A DNA stretch of 64,000 bases from Alisma plantago-aquatica (Eukaryota > Streptophyta > Magnoliopsida > Alismatales > Alismataceae), in the NCBI GenBank assembly GCA_963693085.1, contig OY856409.1, positions 660,282,591 to 660,346,590 of the forward strand, given 5' to 3'. Position numbers and translations under genes: made by a program. The notes below the pieces were generated by a model, which saw nothing but the letters and a program-made list of their open reading frames with translations, ran no database searches and had not been told where the DNA came from. This document shows positions 1-10,516 of this stretch, one piece after another (the first letter of the stretch is position 1; every line of letters starts with the position of its first letter).

Positions 1-1197
1 CCAAAGGCTCCAATTCTGACCACAAGATCACCTCAAGAAGAAGAAGACACCAAGGTCAAAGGTTGCTCAAGAAAAGAGAGAAAAGAACTCTAGGCCAAAC
101 CAACAGAAGGAGGGAGAAAAAGAAGAGGAAACTTCCTCACACTTGGGTCCACCTTGTCAAAACATGACCTATGACCCTTGTGATGGGGGGTTCATTTCTC
201 AAGAATGACCACCATGGAGAATCCATGGTCCAGGGCCAAGAAAAGAGAAGAAGATGGGGTAGCAGCTTGACTATATGTCGTGGTAGGTAGTTTGACTGAT
301 ATGTCAAATGTAGTTGACTCATACTGACCAAGGGGGTGAGATCTTAGGATCTGTCTTTTTGGATCATGTATGGAACTAATTTCAACCAAGCAATGGCCAG
401 TTGGACTTTGAGTGGTATGACTCAAACTCCCCATGGATTACTAAAATATGTAATCAATTCGTGTAGCATATCTGCTAGGGTTAAATGTGCTTCACGTTGG
501 ATGTTAACCCTTGCCTTATTTCTTATATTTCTAGATGTTATGTAATGCATCAATAGTAGTCAACTGTTAGTAAATAATAGTTTATCGATTCCTTTACATA
601 CCTTGTTAATCATGTATGTGGCTACACTTATTTGTTTAACTTACTTAACATGTTTAATATATTTAAATATGCTTAGTGGATTTAATAATATAACCTATTG
701 TAATGAATAACTATTGTTGAGAGTTATATCTGGGACATGGATCACATCTTGTAGATCTCTACATCTTTTAAGTTGTCGTCAGTGACATGGTCGGTTCATG
801 GTGGTAAAGAAGAGAAACTTGGAGAGAAAAAGGAGCAAAAGTTTGGCTAGTAGTTAGTCGTATCCTAGAGTCATCCTTGTACTCTCAGGTCCAGGAAGGG
901 GAAGTTTTGTAGATGATATGTATATCGACTCGAGTTTTTTATAGTATTTGATGTTTGTATATGGAATGAATATATGGAACACATTTTTTGTATACATGTT
1001 GTGGCATCATCCACTAGACATACATGTAAATACTTGATATGGTATGTGCTTATATGCAGATTGTTGGACTTATATGTAAATGTTTCTTAACTTGTTAGTG
1101 ATGTTTAAATCGGTTTTAATTTACCCTCTTTTCTGGTTATGTGGTTAATTAGTGATCGATAGCGTGTGTTTTTACTAATCTCATTTAGCGTGTCACA
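1..1197 (+). repeat. E1 5' LTR, 3' part only (Tekay-type chromovirus)
   Basis: No gene is visible. This is read as the end of a long LTR because it finishes in CACA at 1194-1197, nine bases before a TGGTATCAGAGC primer site and then a decayed Tekay gag. A block at 868-892 (GAGTCATCC, then TGTACTCTCAGGTCC) recurs at the matching place near the end of the E3 LTR (39022-39046). The start of this LTR lies left of the window, so its length is unknown. It does not visibly overlap the E1 3' LTR piece at 33985-35239, as expected if the two are opposite ends of an LTR of several kb. The first few hundred bases could belong to something else. Confidence 0.65.
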
Positions 1198-1205
1198 TTG
1201 GAGGT

Positions 1206-1217
1206 TGGTATCAGAGC
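1206..1217 (+). other. E1 primer binding site (initiator tRNA-Met)
   Basis: TGGTATCAGAGC is the standard plant retrotransposon primer site complementary to the 3' end of initiator tRNA-Met. It lies 8 bases after the inferred LTR end and about 100 bases before the gag remnant. Confidence 0.85.
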
Positions 1218-1314
1218 TTTAGGTTTGTTGAGTCTACATGGACATATGACTTAGGTTTTGTGTCTCTTCTTACATAATTTGACATATTTGATCATAGCTT
1301 CTATTTATGTAGAT

Positions 1315-2136
1315 ATGTGTGGAGAACGTGAAGAGCATGTGGAGAGTAGCTTTTTCACACCAGGAGGTGGTGGTAAGAGGTAAGAACATGATGAGAGAAT
1401 GCCTGAGGCGGTACGGAGCAGCTCGTAGTGCCTAAATTTGACCCAAAAACCATGACCAATCCATCTTTCTAGTCCATGTTAGGACAACTCGTGGCAATGA
1501 TTATGCACTTAGCGGATAGAGTGCCTATACCACAAGCCACAAAATTTTCCCTAATGTAGAATCTCAGGATTTTGGGAAGATATTTGAGATATTGAGATGC
1601 ATTAGATCTATCAAGTACATGGGTATGGCACACCTAGCAGACGCCAACATGTGGTTAACATAGCTTGAGAAGGTGTTCAAGATCCTCAAAATCCCGGAAA
1701 TGGACAAGGTGAAGCACACAGTTTATTTGTTGAAGGGCAGCGCTGGCCATTGGTGGGCCATAAAGGAGGAGAAGAGACATGGAGTTTTTGTAGGTTGGGA
1801 AGATTTTTAGCGGGAGTTCGTGAGCCGATACTTCCCTCAGACATACTTGGATTAGAAGATAGCTCATTTTGAGAAGATACGTCAAGGTTCAATGATGATC
1901 AACAAGTATGAGGTGAAGTTCATGGAGCTTTTAAGGTTCTGTCCTCATATGGCAGAGAGAGAGAAGGGGAGAATCTGGAGATTTGAGAATAGTTTGAGCT
2001 CAGAGTTGTCCACAACAACATCAACTTTGGAGAATAGGGAGAGGTTCTCTACCTTTATGGAGTTTGTAAGGAGGATTGAGAGGTATGTTCTTGAGAAGCA
2101 TGAAGCTAACACTAAGAAGAGGTTGACTCAGTTTTA
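1315..2136 (+). pseudogene. gag: E1 gag remnant (Tekay chromovirus)
   Basis: Gag is the capsid/nucleocapsid precursor of the retrotransposon particle. The probable start is the ATG at 1315. The Ty3/gypsy gag core is recognisable around 1690-1960: a KVKHTVYLLKGSAGHWW segment, then a W..F..EF..RYFP-like stretch and an FMELLRFCPHMA segment. It matches the gags at 39514-40560 and 52306-53058. Several stops and at least one frame change interrupt it, including stops in the segment equivalent to DADLWLT.LEK and in YLD.KI. Downstream, near 2355-2390, the zinc knuckle has lost its second Cys (now Tyr) and carries a stop. It is clearly non-functional, and with the rest of E1 it is the most decayed coding region in the window. 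Confidence 0.85.
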
Positions 2137-2565
2137 GGGACAACTGTCTGATGGGTTCAAGAAGCCAAGGTTTTCTTCAGGACAGTACCAAAAATCACAT
2201 CAGAGGTCAGCTTTTTCTGAACTGAGATCATGAGTGCAGTAACAGTGGTCTTTGAGTTAGGGAAGAGGTAGTTTTCCACCTGTATGAGCTTGTAGTTTAG
2301 TATTAGTGTCAATCATAAGGCCATATACGCTACAGTATGATACCAAGACCTGTTACAAGTATGGGTAGATTGGACATACAAAGTGGTTTTTCCCTATGAA
2401 GATTGAGGAAGGAACACGATAGTCGAGGCAGAGTCAGTGAGGTTTGCATCAACAAAAATTTAGTAGTAGTGGTGCTAGAGGACGTGGTCAGGCATCACAG
2501 GCAGGATCTTCTGGACCAACTAGAGGGGTCATTGATGACAACAGGCAACAAGTAGATTCTATGCT

Positions 2566-3707
2566 ATGAGTCATCCAGAGGGAGTGGTCAATCAATGGGT
2601 TGTGATAGGTTATGTGGAACTCTTTCATTTTGATTTATCTACTTCTTATTTTGTATCTAGTTTGGCTGACATGAGTGTGACACACTCTTTTATCACCAGA
2701 GAGGTGATAAATAGTTGTAATATGCATGTGTGTAGTAGAACTTATTGCCTTTTTCTTGAAACCCCTTTAGTTGGTTCTACTGAGTTGCGGAAGGTATTTC
2801 CCTCTTGTGTTCTTTCTTTTTTAGGATGCAACATTTAAGTGGATATGATGCCACTTGATATGCATGTATTCGATGTGGTCCTAGGGATGGATACCTTGGA
2901 AAAGTATAAGGTTGTTTTCGACTGTAGTTCCAAGGTGGTGATGTTATGTGATGAAGATGTTTCTTGGATCTTCCAAGGATATAGAAAGATTCTTCCTATG
3001 TGTTTGGTGTCAGTTGTAATAGCAGAGATGTTGATGAGATAGGGTTGTGAGGCTTTCTTGGCCCATTTTTTGGATACCAAGGTGAGAGGTCCTAGTATCT
3101 AGGAGGTACCCATAGTACGATCGTTCGAGGAAGTCTTTCTTGAGGAGTTTCCTGGTATTCCCCCTCCTAGAGAGATTTATTTTGAGATTAATCTTGTTAT
3201 TGGAACACAACCCATAGTTCCAGCACCTTACAGAATGGCACCAACAGAGATGCACGTGTTGAAGAAGTAGTTGCACAAGCTGTTAAAGAAGGGTTTCATT
3301 AGACCGAGCACTTCCCCTTGGGGTGCTCCCGTGTTGTTTGTGAAGAAGAAGAAGGATGATTCCATGAGGTTGTGCATAGATTATCTCCAGTTGAACAAGG
3401 TTATAGTAAAGAACAAGTATCCTTTATCAATGATTGATGATCTGTTTGACCAGTTGTGAGGTGCTATAGTGTTCTTGAAGATAGATATGAGGTCAAGTTA
3501 CCATCAGTTGAGGATCAAGGTGGATGACATACCCAACTCTGCTTTTAGGACTAGGTATGGCTACTATTATTTGTGGTTATACCATTTGGGTTGACTAATG
3601 CACCAGTAATTTTTATGGATAAGGTGTTCAGGTTGTATCTAGTTCAATTTGTAGTAGCATTCATTGATGACATTTTGATATATTCCAAGGACAGACGACA
3701 ACATGAG
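2566..3707 (+). pseudogene. pol: E1 pol remnant, first part: protease and N-terminal RT
   Basis: The protease region starts near 2566. Where relatives have D-P-G-A-T-H, this copy reads D-M-S-V-T-H, so the protease active site is degraded. The linker with HVFDVVLGMDTLEKYKVV follows at about 2860-2920. RT begins near 3271 ([20 protein letters not shown], then the RLCIDY and [13 protein letters not shown] motifs) and reaches the catalytic FIDD at about 3660-3675. Stops and frame changes occur throughout. Translation breaks off at 3707 where E2 is inserted, and the matching continuation resumes at 31631 with HIGHVLTLLRQH, so the two halves belong to one interrupted gene. Confidence 0.88.
3703..3707. 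repeat. Left target site duplication of E2 (ATGAG)
   Basis: ATGAG immediately precedes the LTR start TGATGAATGC at 3708 and is repeated right after the LTR end at 31626-31630. A 5-bp duplication is typical of Ty3/gypsy integration and ties the two distant LTRs to one insertion event. Confidence 0.92.
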
Positions 3708-4067
3708 TGATGAATGCATATTCATCATGGAATCCAATTACCATCTTGGGCTCATTTCAACTCAACACATCCAATTTCACTCATTAAATATCAAAATGAA
3801 TCATAATGTGCAAAATTACTTAATTGATTTGATTATCAAGGTTTTAACTGAATTTATGTTGATTTAATCCAGGTCTTGATAAGGTTGAACATTCAAACAG
3901 GACCCATCTTCACTCACCTTTGGTTCTGACTAATCGTTCTGACCAAACAGTTTCAACCAATCGGTCTAACCAAATGGTTTCATTCAATCAGTCAGAGCAA
4001 TCAGTTTCATCCATTCAGTCTCAAGACCGAACGGACATGCTCACCCCAAAACCGTTTGAAGAGTTTT
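3708..4067 (+). repeat. E2 5' LTR, first segment
   Basis: It begins TGATGAATGC and matches the start of the 3' LTR at 28621 almost base for base. It holds the start of the motif-rich zone (repeats of the types CCAATCGGTCTAACCAAA and AGACCGAACGG). The LTR is cut at 4068 by E4 and continues at 20300. The last five bases (4063-4067, GTTTT) are the left target duplication of E4. Confidence 0.93.
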
Positions 4068-7000
4068 TGTTACGACCCCATCTGAGCTTAATTGGTAAAC
4101 TAGGATTTACCTAGACAATTGCAAAGATTAATTGGAATAATCATTCTTGAAATCTAATTAATGACGATAAAATAATTAGGATGTTTTAACTATGATAAGA
4201 AGTCTAAATGTTCTTTTGTCTTGAGAATTAGGGTTTGAGAAACATAAACCCTAATCGGCCCAAGAATAGGATTTTGATGATACATGAATACAGAAATTGA
4301 TAAGTAGAATGTCTCACTAAATGATTTTTAGCATTTTATTTGTAACTCTGATTTACTTCAAATTTGGATATGATTTGGATATATAAAATGTGAACAAAAT
4401 TGGAAAATATCAGAATTTTTGAAGAATGCTCTGACCTGTTTATCGGCCGAGTTTCAAACTCGACCGATCACAATTTCAGAATTTTACAGCAGTGTGGTAA
4501 TTGACTTTTATCTTTTTATTGGTATATCCAATTGATCTCAAATTTTAACTGTGCTTGAAAAACACAGTTTTAGACACTCTGTTAAATTGGCATAATTTTT
4601 GGATGACTTTTGAATCCCTGCAGTAAGGGTGTCGGTCGAGTTTTGTGCAGGACAAACTCGGCCGAATATATTGCTGACTGCAATATAGCAGTGCACTGTT
4701 CTATTTTTAATTATTTATTGGTAACTCCAAATGATCTCAAACTTTAACTGAAGTTTTATAGATCAATTATAAACAAGTGCTAAATTCCCATAATTGTTGG
4801 AGAATGCTTGATCTCTGAAATAAACGAATTACAGTAACTTTTGTATAACTGAATATTCAGCCAATATAATTAAAGTTGAGTGTAGGGTCAATATGCAATT
4901 GACCCAAATAGCTCAATTGACTTATATGAGAAACCACACACACAAGCAGCTCTCATTCTTAATCATTCATTCCAGAGAAACGAGCTCCTAGAGAGAGAGG
5001 GAGAATTAGGGCTTGAGTGGAGAAAGTGGGGGAATTGCTGAATTAGGGTTTTGCGATCCCAAGAGTGGTGAAATCAAGTAAGTTTGGATCCTTTGCATAG
5101 ACTTTTATGGTGAATCTTCTATCTCATGTCAAGATTCCATCCTTGCTCTGATTTGATCCAAGATGATGTCGAAATTCCCTCTTTTCTCACCCTTTCTTCA
5201 TAATCCCTCATTTTCAAGGTTCCCGAGTTAAATGGAAGAAGAATTGGGAGATTTGCTAGGGATTTGATAGGAATTCGAGATTCCCTGAGTTGAGCTGCAG
5301 TTGTGAGGTGTTTTCACACCTTAGGGTGAGTGGGTTCTTCCTTCAAACATTCTAATGCACGAATTTGATTATAACATCCAAATCCCTAAATGCTGAGCAT
5401 GTGAATTCTAAATCCTGAAATGTCCGTTTGATTTAAGTTATTGTAAATTGATATGATACGGATTCCTTCTTTGTTTGAATGACTTTTTGATGGTAGATTC
5501 ATATCAGATACGTATACAATACTTCGTAGTGAGAATGCTTTTCAGATTTATATCAAATGATGTAATTAGGGTTTAACCTAATTGAGACATCATTAGTGTT
5601 TCAACCTTATTGAAAAGGACTAGTAATCCTATAATTGGTTAGGATGTATCTCATGGGTTATCTTAATTGAATTTTATTCTTGATAAATGATATCTCGGTA
5701 AATGATATGGAAAATCTAAACTTAGTTAAGTTTCCATGATTTCATATCTATATTGATTATATAAGATTTGTTGGAAACAGTCTTTATTTAGTGAATGCTT
5801 ATATCTTATGAGATCATGATAAGAGCCATGTGACAAGTGAATGAGGCAAATGAAACCCTAAGAATAGGGTGTTGGCATGTGATGAATGAATATGGCGAAT
5901 GAAACCCTAAGGATGGGGTGTTCAATGAATCATGTTATGGTGACATGAAAGGTCTCGATATGAGATGTGGTGATACTTAACTGTTGAATTGTATGTTTCT
6001 AGTGCATTTAATTTTATATGCTTGTTCTCTCTGAGTTGATATCTACATACTTCAGGGCTTCTTATTTTCAATACATATCTCGTAAATTGCAGGTAATGAG
6101 ATATGACATGCCCTAGAAAGGGATGTTACTAAGACATGGTATATGTTGAATACATGAGCTATGATGTTTATTTGTTAATCTGTTAATAGACTTAGATGCC
6201 CTAACGCCGTAGAACCCCTCGTGAGGTCTGCACCTTGGGGTGAAAAGACCTACTAGCGTGTGTCTAGATGGTCGGTGACTCGTGTTCAACAAAAATCCGT
6301 GCATGTGTCACGGTGGCACGAGTGGCAGAAAAGTAGTGTTTAACAATAGTCTGTGCGTGTGTCACGGTGGCACTGGGAAAAAGAAAGAAAACTTGGTTAT
6401 CTAACACCATTCATGCAGCGTCACGAAGGTAACCCTATGAGACTCTCCGCCTATGTGCTCAGGTTTAAGGAGGAGTCTAGAGTACACTCTTTGAGAGTGA
6501 AGTGAGGCCGTGAGAGCCTGAGAGTCCTGATGCAGACCAGGACAGCAGTCAGACTTAGCATTTCCCGGGTGTGTCGCTAAGTCTTGTACGGTGGGACCGT
6601 AGCATGGACTTGTTGCGGATCTTTATATGCAGAGTACACTGCATATATTTAGGGCATAATAATAAAATAAGTATGTAATCATATAGGATCACAGTAAATT
6701 AAAGTATTCAAACTTGTGTGCTATTTCTTTATATCTGATTATCTGTTCAAATTATGTGCTATTGCATGGAAATGTGATTATATTCTGCAAATCTGTTATG
6801 TTATTAGAACTGCCTTGCTTAGTTCTGCATTTATGTTAAATTTTAAATCGTTTACTCCAAATTATATCTATAATCACCTTAGTGCATTAGTCTGTTTCCA
6901 TGAAGTATTCATTCACTGAGCGAGTAGGCTCACCCCTCTACTCAAACATTTTTTAGGGTTAACCGCGTGGACTTGAAGATGATCAGAGCGTCAGAGTAGA

Positions 7001-7383
7001 TCTGCCACAGGAGTTAAGTATGAGATTAGTTGAGTCAGTCGGTCCTTGTCACTCTAGGTACTCAGTAAGAGATAAGAGAGAGAGTTGTAATTACAATGTG
7101 TAATATTGTTCCTCTTTGATATGTATGCTAATTAGCAAGTTTAATGTGCATAATGTGTGAAAGACATCGTGAATGCTTATACATGTATCTTTACTATTGA
7201 AGTCTGATTAGTAAAAGAAATGTTCAGATTCCTTTGTTAAGATGATATGTGGTTCAATGCGGGGAAACAAGAGTTTTAAAGAAAAGAAAAGAAAAAGTTA
7301 AGGGTGTTCTTTGTGTTGCATACAAATCCCATCTTATGCCCTAATCTCATGATTTGAGGAAATTGTGAGATCGGGGTGTAACA
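4068..7383 (+). repeat. E4 LTR 1
   Basis: About 3.3 kb, TG...CA. It contains no credible gene; the short reading frame at 6716-6919 is chance. Two imperfect hairpins carry the TCGGCCGAGTTT motif (4442-4468 and 4632-4665). A possible TATA region is TTATATGA near 4922, followed by a CA-rich and GA-rich stretch typical of a transcript start, but this is weak. Other internal repeats are two copies of a unit around GAAACCCTAAGRATRGGGTG (about 5850-5925) and two of a CCGTGCRTGTGTCACGGTGGCAC-type unit (about 6296-6375). A GAAAA microsatellite near 7280 is one unit shorter than in LTRs 2 and 3. Confidence 0.9.
4442..4665 (+). repeat. Paired TCGGCCGAG hairpins in E4 LTR 1
   Basis: First hairpin: ATCGGCCGAGTTT at 4442-4454 faces AAACTCGACCGAT at 4456-4468, with one mismatch and almost no spacer. 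Second hairpin: TCGGTCGAGTTT at 4632-4643 faces AAACTCGGCCGA at 4654-4665, with one G-U pair and a 10-base loop. Equivalent copies are present in LTR 2 (about 10891-11115) and LTR 3 (about 17347-17571). Confidence 0.8.
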
Positions 7384-7386
7384 GCT

Positions 7387-7398
7387 TGGTATCAGAGC
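7387..7398 (+). other. E4 primer binding site, copy 1 (initiator tRNA-Met)
   Basis: TGGTATCAGAGC lies three bases after the LTR end. Confidence 0.92.
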
Positions 7399-7560
7399 TT
7401 AGGGTGAATTGTCAAGGACCATTAAGTTAGTAAGTTAGAGTCCTAAGTGTGGCAGATAGGAGATGTTTGATGTTAGCTTTGGGGATTTGAGTATTTGGAT
7501 ATCCTGGCCCGATATCTGAGTACTTGGATCAGCCAGTACAAGCTACTCTGTCTATTCTCT

Positions 7561-7588
7561 CACGTATACCCTGGCCAGGTATACAGTG
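7561..7588 (+). promoter_or_regulatory. Dimerisation-like hairpin in the E4 leader, copy 1
   Basis: GTATACC (7564-7570) pairs perfectly with GGTATAC (7578-7584). The 7-base loop CTGGCCA contains the self-complementary hexamer TGGCCA. A further CAC (7561-7563) / GTG (7586-7588) stem continues past one bulged A. It lies about 165 bases after the primer site. A stem whose loop is a palindromic hexamer just 3' of the primer site is the layout of retroviral dimerisation initiation sites. The function here is inferred. Confidence 0.55.
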
Positions 7589-7942
7589 GAAGAATGGGCT
7601 AGAGAGGAACCCTAGAAATGTTAGGGTTAGAAAACGAGAAAATAAACAAGAACTAAGAGCATAAATGTAAAAGGAGATAGAACTTACATTTCATAATGTT
7701 GTTTTTGTTGGAAATGTACAGAAATGCTCTTATATGTTTGAATTGAAATATTCAATACTTTGAAATATGGGTCTTTAATATCTGTTGTACACTGTGCAAT
7801 TGTAGCATTTATTGATTTTATTCTTTGTAACAAGTAGACTATAATTGACCTTTGAATGAGCTTTTGTTTCTATAGTTTTTCCCGCTGATTCGAGTGAAAT
7901 TGACATCAGCAGGTCTGTTTAGGTTTTCAGTCTGTACGCGAT

Positions 7943-8134
7943 TCGACCGAGTTGTATGTGATTCGACCGAGTTTCCTTAATAGGCAATCGAACAGCAAAC
8001 TGATCGGCCGAGTTGTATGTAATTCGGCTGAGTTTCCTTTTTCAGGAAATCAAACGGCAAGTTGATCGGCCGAGTTTCAAGCGGATCGGCTGAGTTGTGA
8101 AGCAATCGGCCGAGTTTCTGACCAATCGGCCGAG
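7943..8134 (+). repeat. Cluster of eight TCGGCCGAG-type motifs, E4 leader copy 1
   Basis: Eight copies of TCG(G/A)C(C/T)GAG followed by TTT or TTG lie within 192 bases. The core CGGCCG is palindromic. Four of the eight copies have transitions (CGACCG twice, CGGCTG twice), whereas all eight are CGGCCG in the second internal region. The same motif forms the LTR hairpins of this element. Confidence 0.85.
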
Positions 8135-10502
8135 TTTCTGAGCTGTGAGTGGCAGTTCAGGAAGAATGTAATTCTTATAGTTCTTGGCTTCAGGACTTTA
8201 GGTTTGGCCTGGTCCGGTTGGTAGGATGTGTTACTAGGATCTAATGAATCCTATCAATAGTATAATAAGAATAGAATTTGAATAATTAGACCCACATCAG
8301 AGTAAGAATGTACATACAGTAAGATGTTGAAACATATGGGCAAGATCAGAACAACTAAGAATTAGTTGAAACTGATATCTGAGGTTCAACTTTGGGGTCT
8401 CAAATGTGAAACCCTTAATTGGAAATAAAGGAACATGATATGAGATCCATAATCAGTTTATTGATTAATTTTGCATGAACTATACATATAAAATATAGAA
8501 AAGATATGTGAAATGTATGTATGGTTCTAGATAGCAAGAATCAATCATGATGAATGAATCATATAATAGAGTACAATGCTTTTATGAACTCTAAAGAAAA
8601 GGCTAAGTAGAAGAATAGAGTGAGCTTTCAATAGGTCCATAAAAGTAAAAAGGATCGTATGAACATGTAATTCATAAGACTAGAACAACAAACTAGTTTC
8701 TAAGCAAAGAACATAGGTGTAGTTTAATGAATGAATAAGTCATATAAAGGTGGACTGTATTCAGAAGAGAAAAACTTGATTGAAAGAGAAACTATGTTTG
8801 ACCCATGCATGATCCACTTGATGTAAAAATGAAGAATATGTAATGTATTCAACATGAGTAAAAACTAATAGAAGGACTATTAATTTAGAATGTTAACTTC
8901 ACAATAGTATAAAGATAAAGGTGGAAATATGTGCAAGATGGTATACATGACCATACATATGAATAAGCAACATGGTCATAAAAGAAAAATTTAGAATTAA
9001 ATATGACGGGTTAAAGAGTAGTATATAGTAAGAGGACTATGAAACGTAAGAAAGGGTTTGAAATATGATGGAGAAGTTATAAAATAAAGAGGTTGTGAGA
9101 TTCAAGCAAGTGCTAATTAATCAAATATCTCTGTTGATAACTAAGTAAATCTACATACGAGAATGTATTAAGGGAATGTTTGAATACAAGAATTCCAAGT
9201 CTTAAAATCATCTTCTCTTTCATATATTCCTTAATGAGAGCAAGATGGGAATGAAATGATAAGAGAAAATGAATCATATATGGTGCATAACTACCTTGGT
9301 AGGGTCATCTAGTGAATGTAATAGTGACATACAATATGATGAAGTGCGATAAGAAATAAATTCTTGTGTGATAGCAAGAATGATGAATAATTTATTCCTA
9401 TCTTAAATCCTTCAATGTTAATAATGTTTATCGTATATAATCATATGAAAAGGATAGGTAGCAAAAAGTAAAGAAGTAATGAATGAGCAGAAAGATATGG
9501 GAGAGCACTAGCTTTGTGTAATATGTGAATTTGTTTTTACATGTATGATTTGTTGAAGGCATATTAAGGTATGAAAGCTGGTTCTACATATGATTTCAGT
9601 ATATTTGTGCAAGCTATATGTTAAATTAAAGGCGTATGATAGTAGTAGTAATTCATACCAGATATGCACCCTAGTATTGTGTATTTGTGATATGGTGATA
9701 TGGTTTGGATGATGTCAGAACACATGGAGAGATACCCTGAACAAGGTAGTCATACTTATTCACTCATATTAATAGAAAGGGATGATAATCAGATTGTCTG
9801 GACAAGTAACCCTAATGAGGTGTAGCTTGTTATACCTAGCTCTAATATAACTGAGTGATGGTAATTGAGTATGATTAATGCTTGAATGACTGATACAATT
9901 GTGGATTACCTTATTACTGTTGTTGAAACCCTAAATGATATAATACGATGGTTACACTTTGAATTGTGTGTGGACCCATAACCCACAGGTCCCAGGATCG
10001 AAACAGGATAGTATGGAATGAGGTGGTAAGGCTTCACCTCATACATCCATGACCCAATGAGGATGCCAAGAGTAGTATTGTGCAATTGATTGTTGAATCT
10101 AGTCTTTTAATTCAAGACTGTTTTGCTATTTGAATAGCACTTGATTAAAGTTTAAAACAGTATGGTGAACTTGCTTTTGTCACTTAAAGGTGATACAGAA
10201 CAATAGAACTCTCTGAGCAGCATAAGTTGAGATAGTTGTATCAGAGTATCAGAGTTGCGCAGTGAAAGCGTGATGGTTTATCTTTGCATTCTATGTTTGA
10301 CTGCGGCATAAAGAATTTGCTTGATATCATTGAGAACTATTTGAAATATGTTGTGATTTAGTAAAGAATTAAAAGATCTAATGTTGAAAACTACATTCAG
10401 GTATGAAATACAAGAGTATAATGACATAGAAGGCTTTAGAAGCCTAGAATAACCTTGAATGTATCTTTCTTGTAGGTTTATGTTTCGAGGACGAAACATT
10501 CT

Positions 10503-10515
10503 AAGGGGGGGAGAG
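10503..10515 (+). other. E4 polypurine tract, copy 1
   Basis: AA, seven G, then AGAG end one base before the LTR start at 10517. TTCGAGGACGAAAC lies just upstream (10484-10497), as at the 3' end of Tekay-type chromovirus internal regions. Confidence 0.85.
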
Positions 10516-10516
10516 T

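Larger units (their letters stand above)
7384..10516 (+). mobile_element. E4 internal region 1 (non-coding)
   Basis: This is 3133 bases between two LTRs with a primer site at the left and a purine tract at the right, but no gag or pol similarity in any frame that I can recognise and no long reading frame. The first 750 bases act as the leader: primer site, a dimerisation-like hairpin, then eight copies of a TCGGCCGAG-type motif. The rest is AT-rich sequence of unknown origin. This fits a LARD-type non-autonomous element that keeps cis-acting signals only. Confidence 0.85.

Noticed and set aside
1206..1217. tRNA gene hints at TGGTATCAGAGC and TGGCATCGTTGCC sites
   Set aside because: These are only the 12-18 bases complementary to tRNA 3' ends, used as primer sites. 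No cloverleaf sequence surrounds them.
6716..6919. 67-codon frame repeated in all three E4 LTRs (also 13166-13369 and 19622-19825)
   Set aside because: Conservation only reflects the recent common origin of the LTRs. The peptide shows no known domain, and its frame is not longer than chance in AT-rich DNA.
10278..10499. 73-codon antisense frame over the E4 purine tract (also 16734-16955)
   Set aside because: It overlaps the cis-acting purine-tract region on the wrong strand and recurs only because the internal regions are copies.
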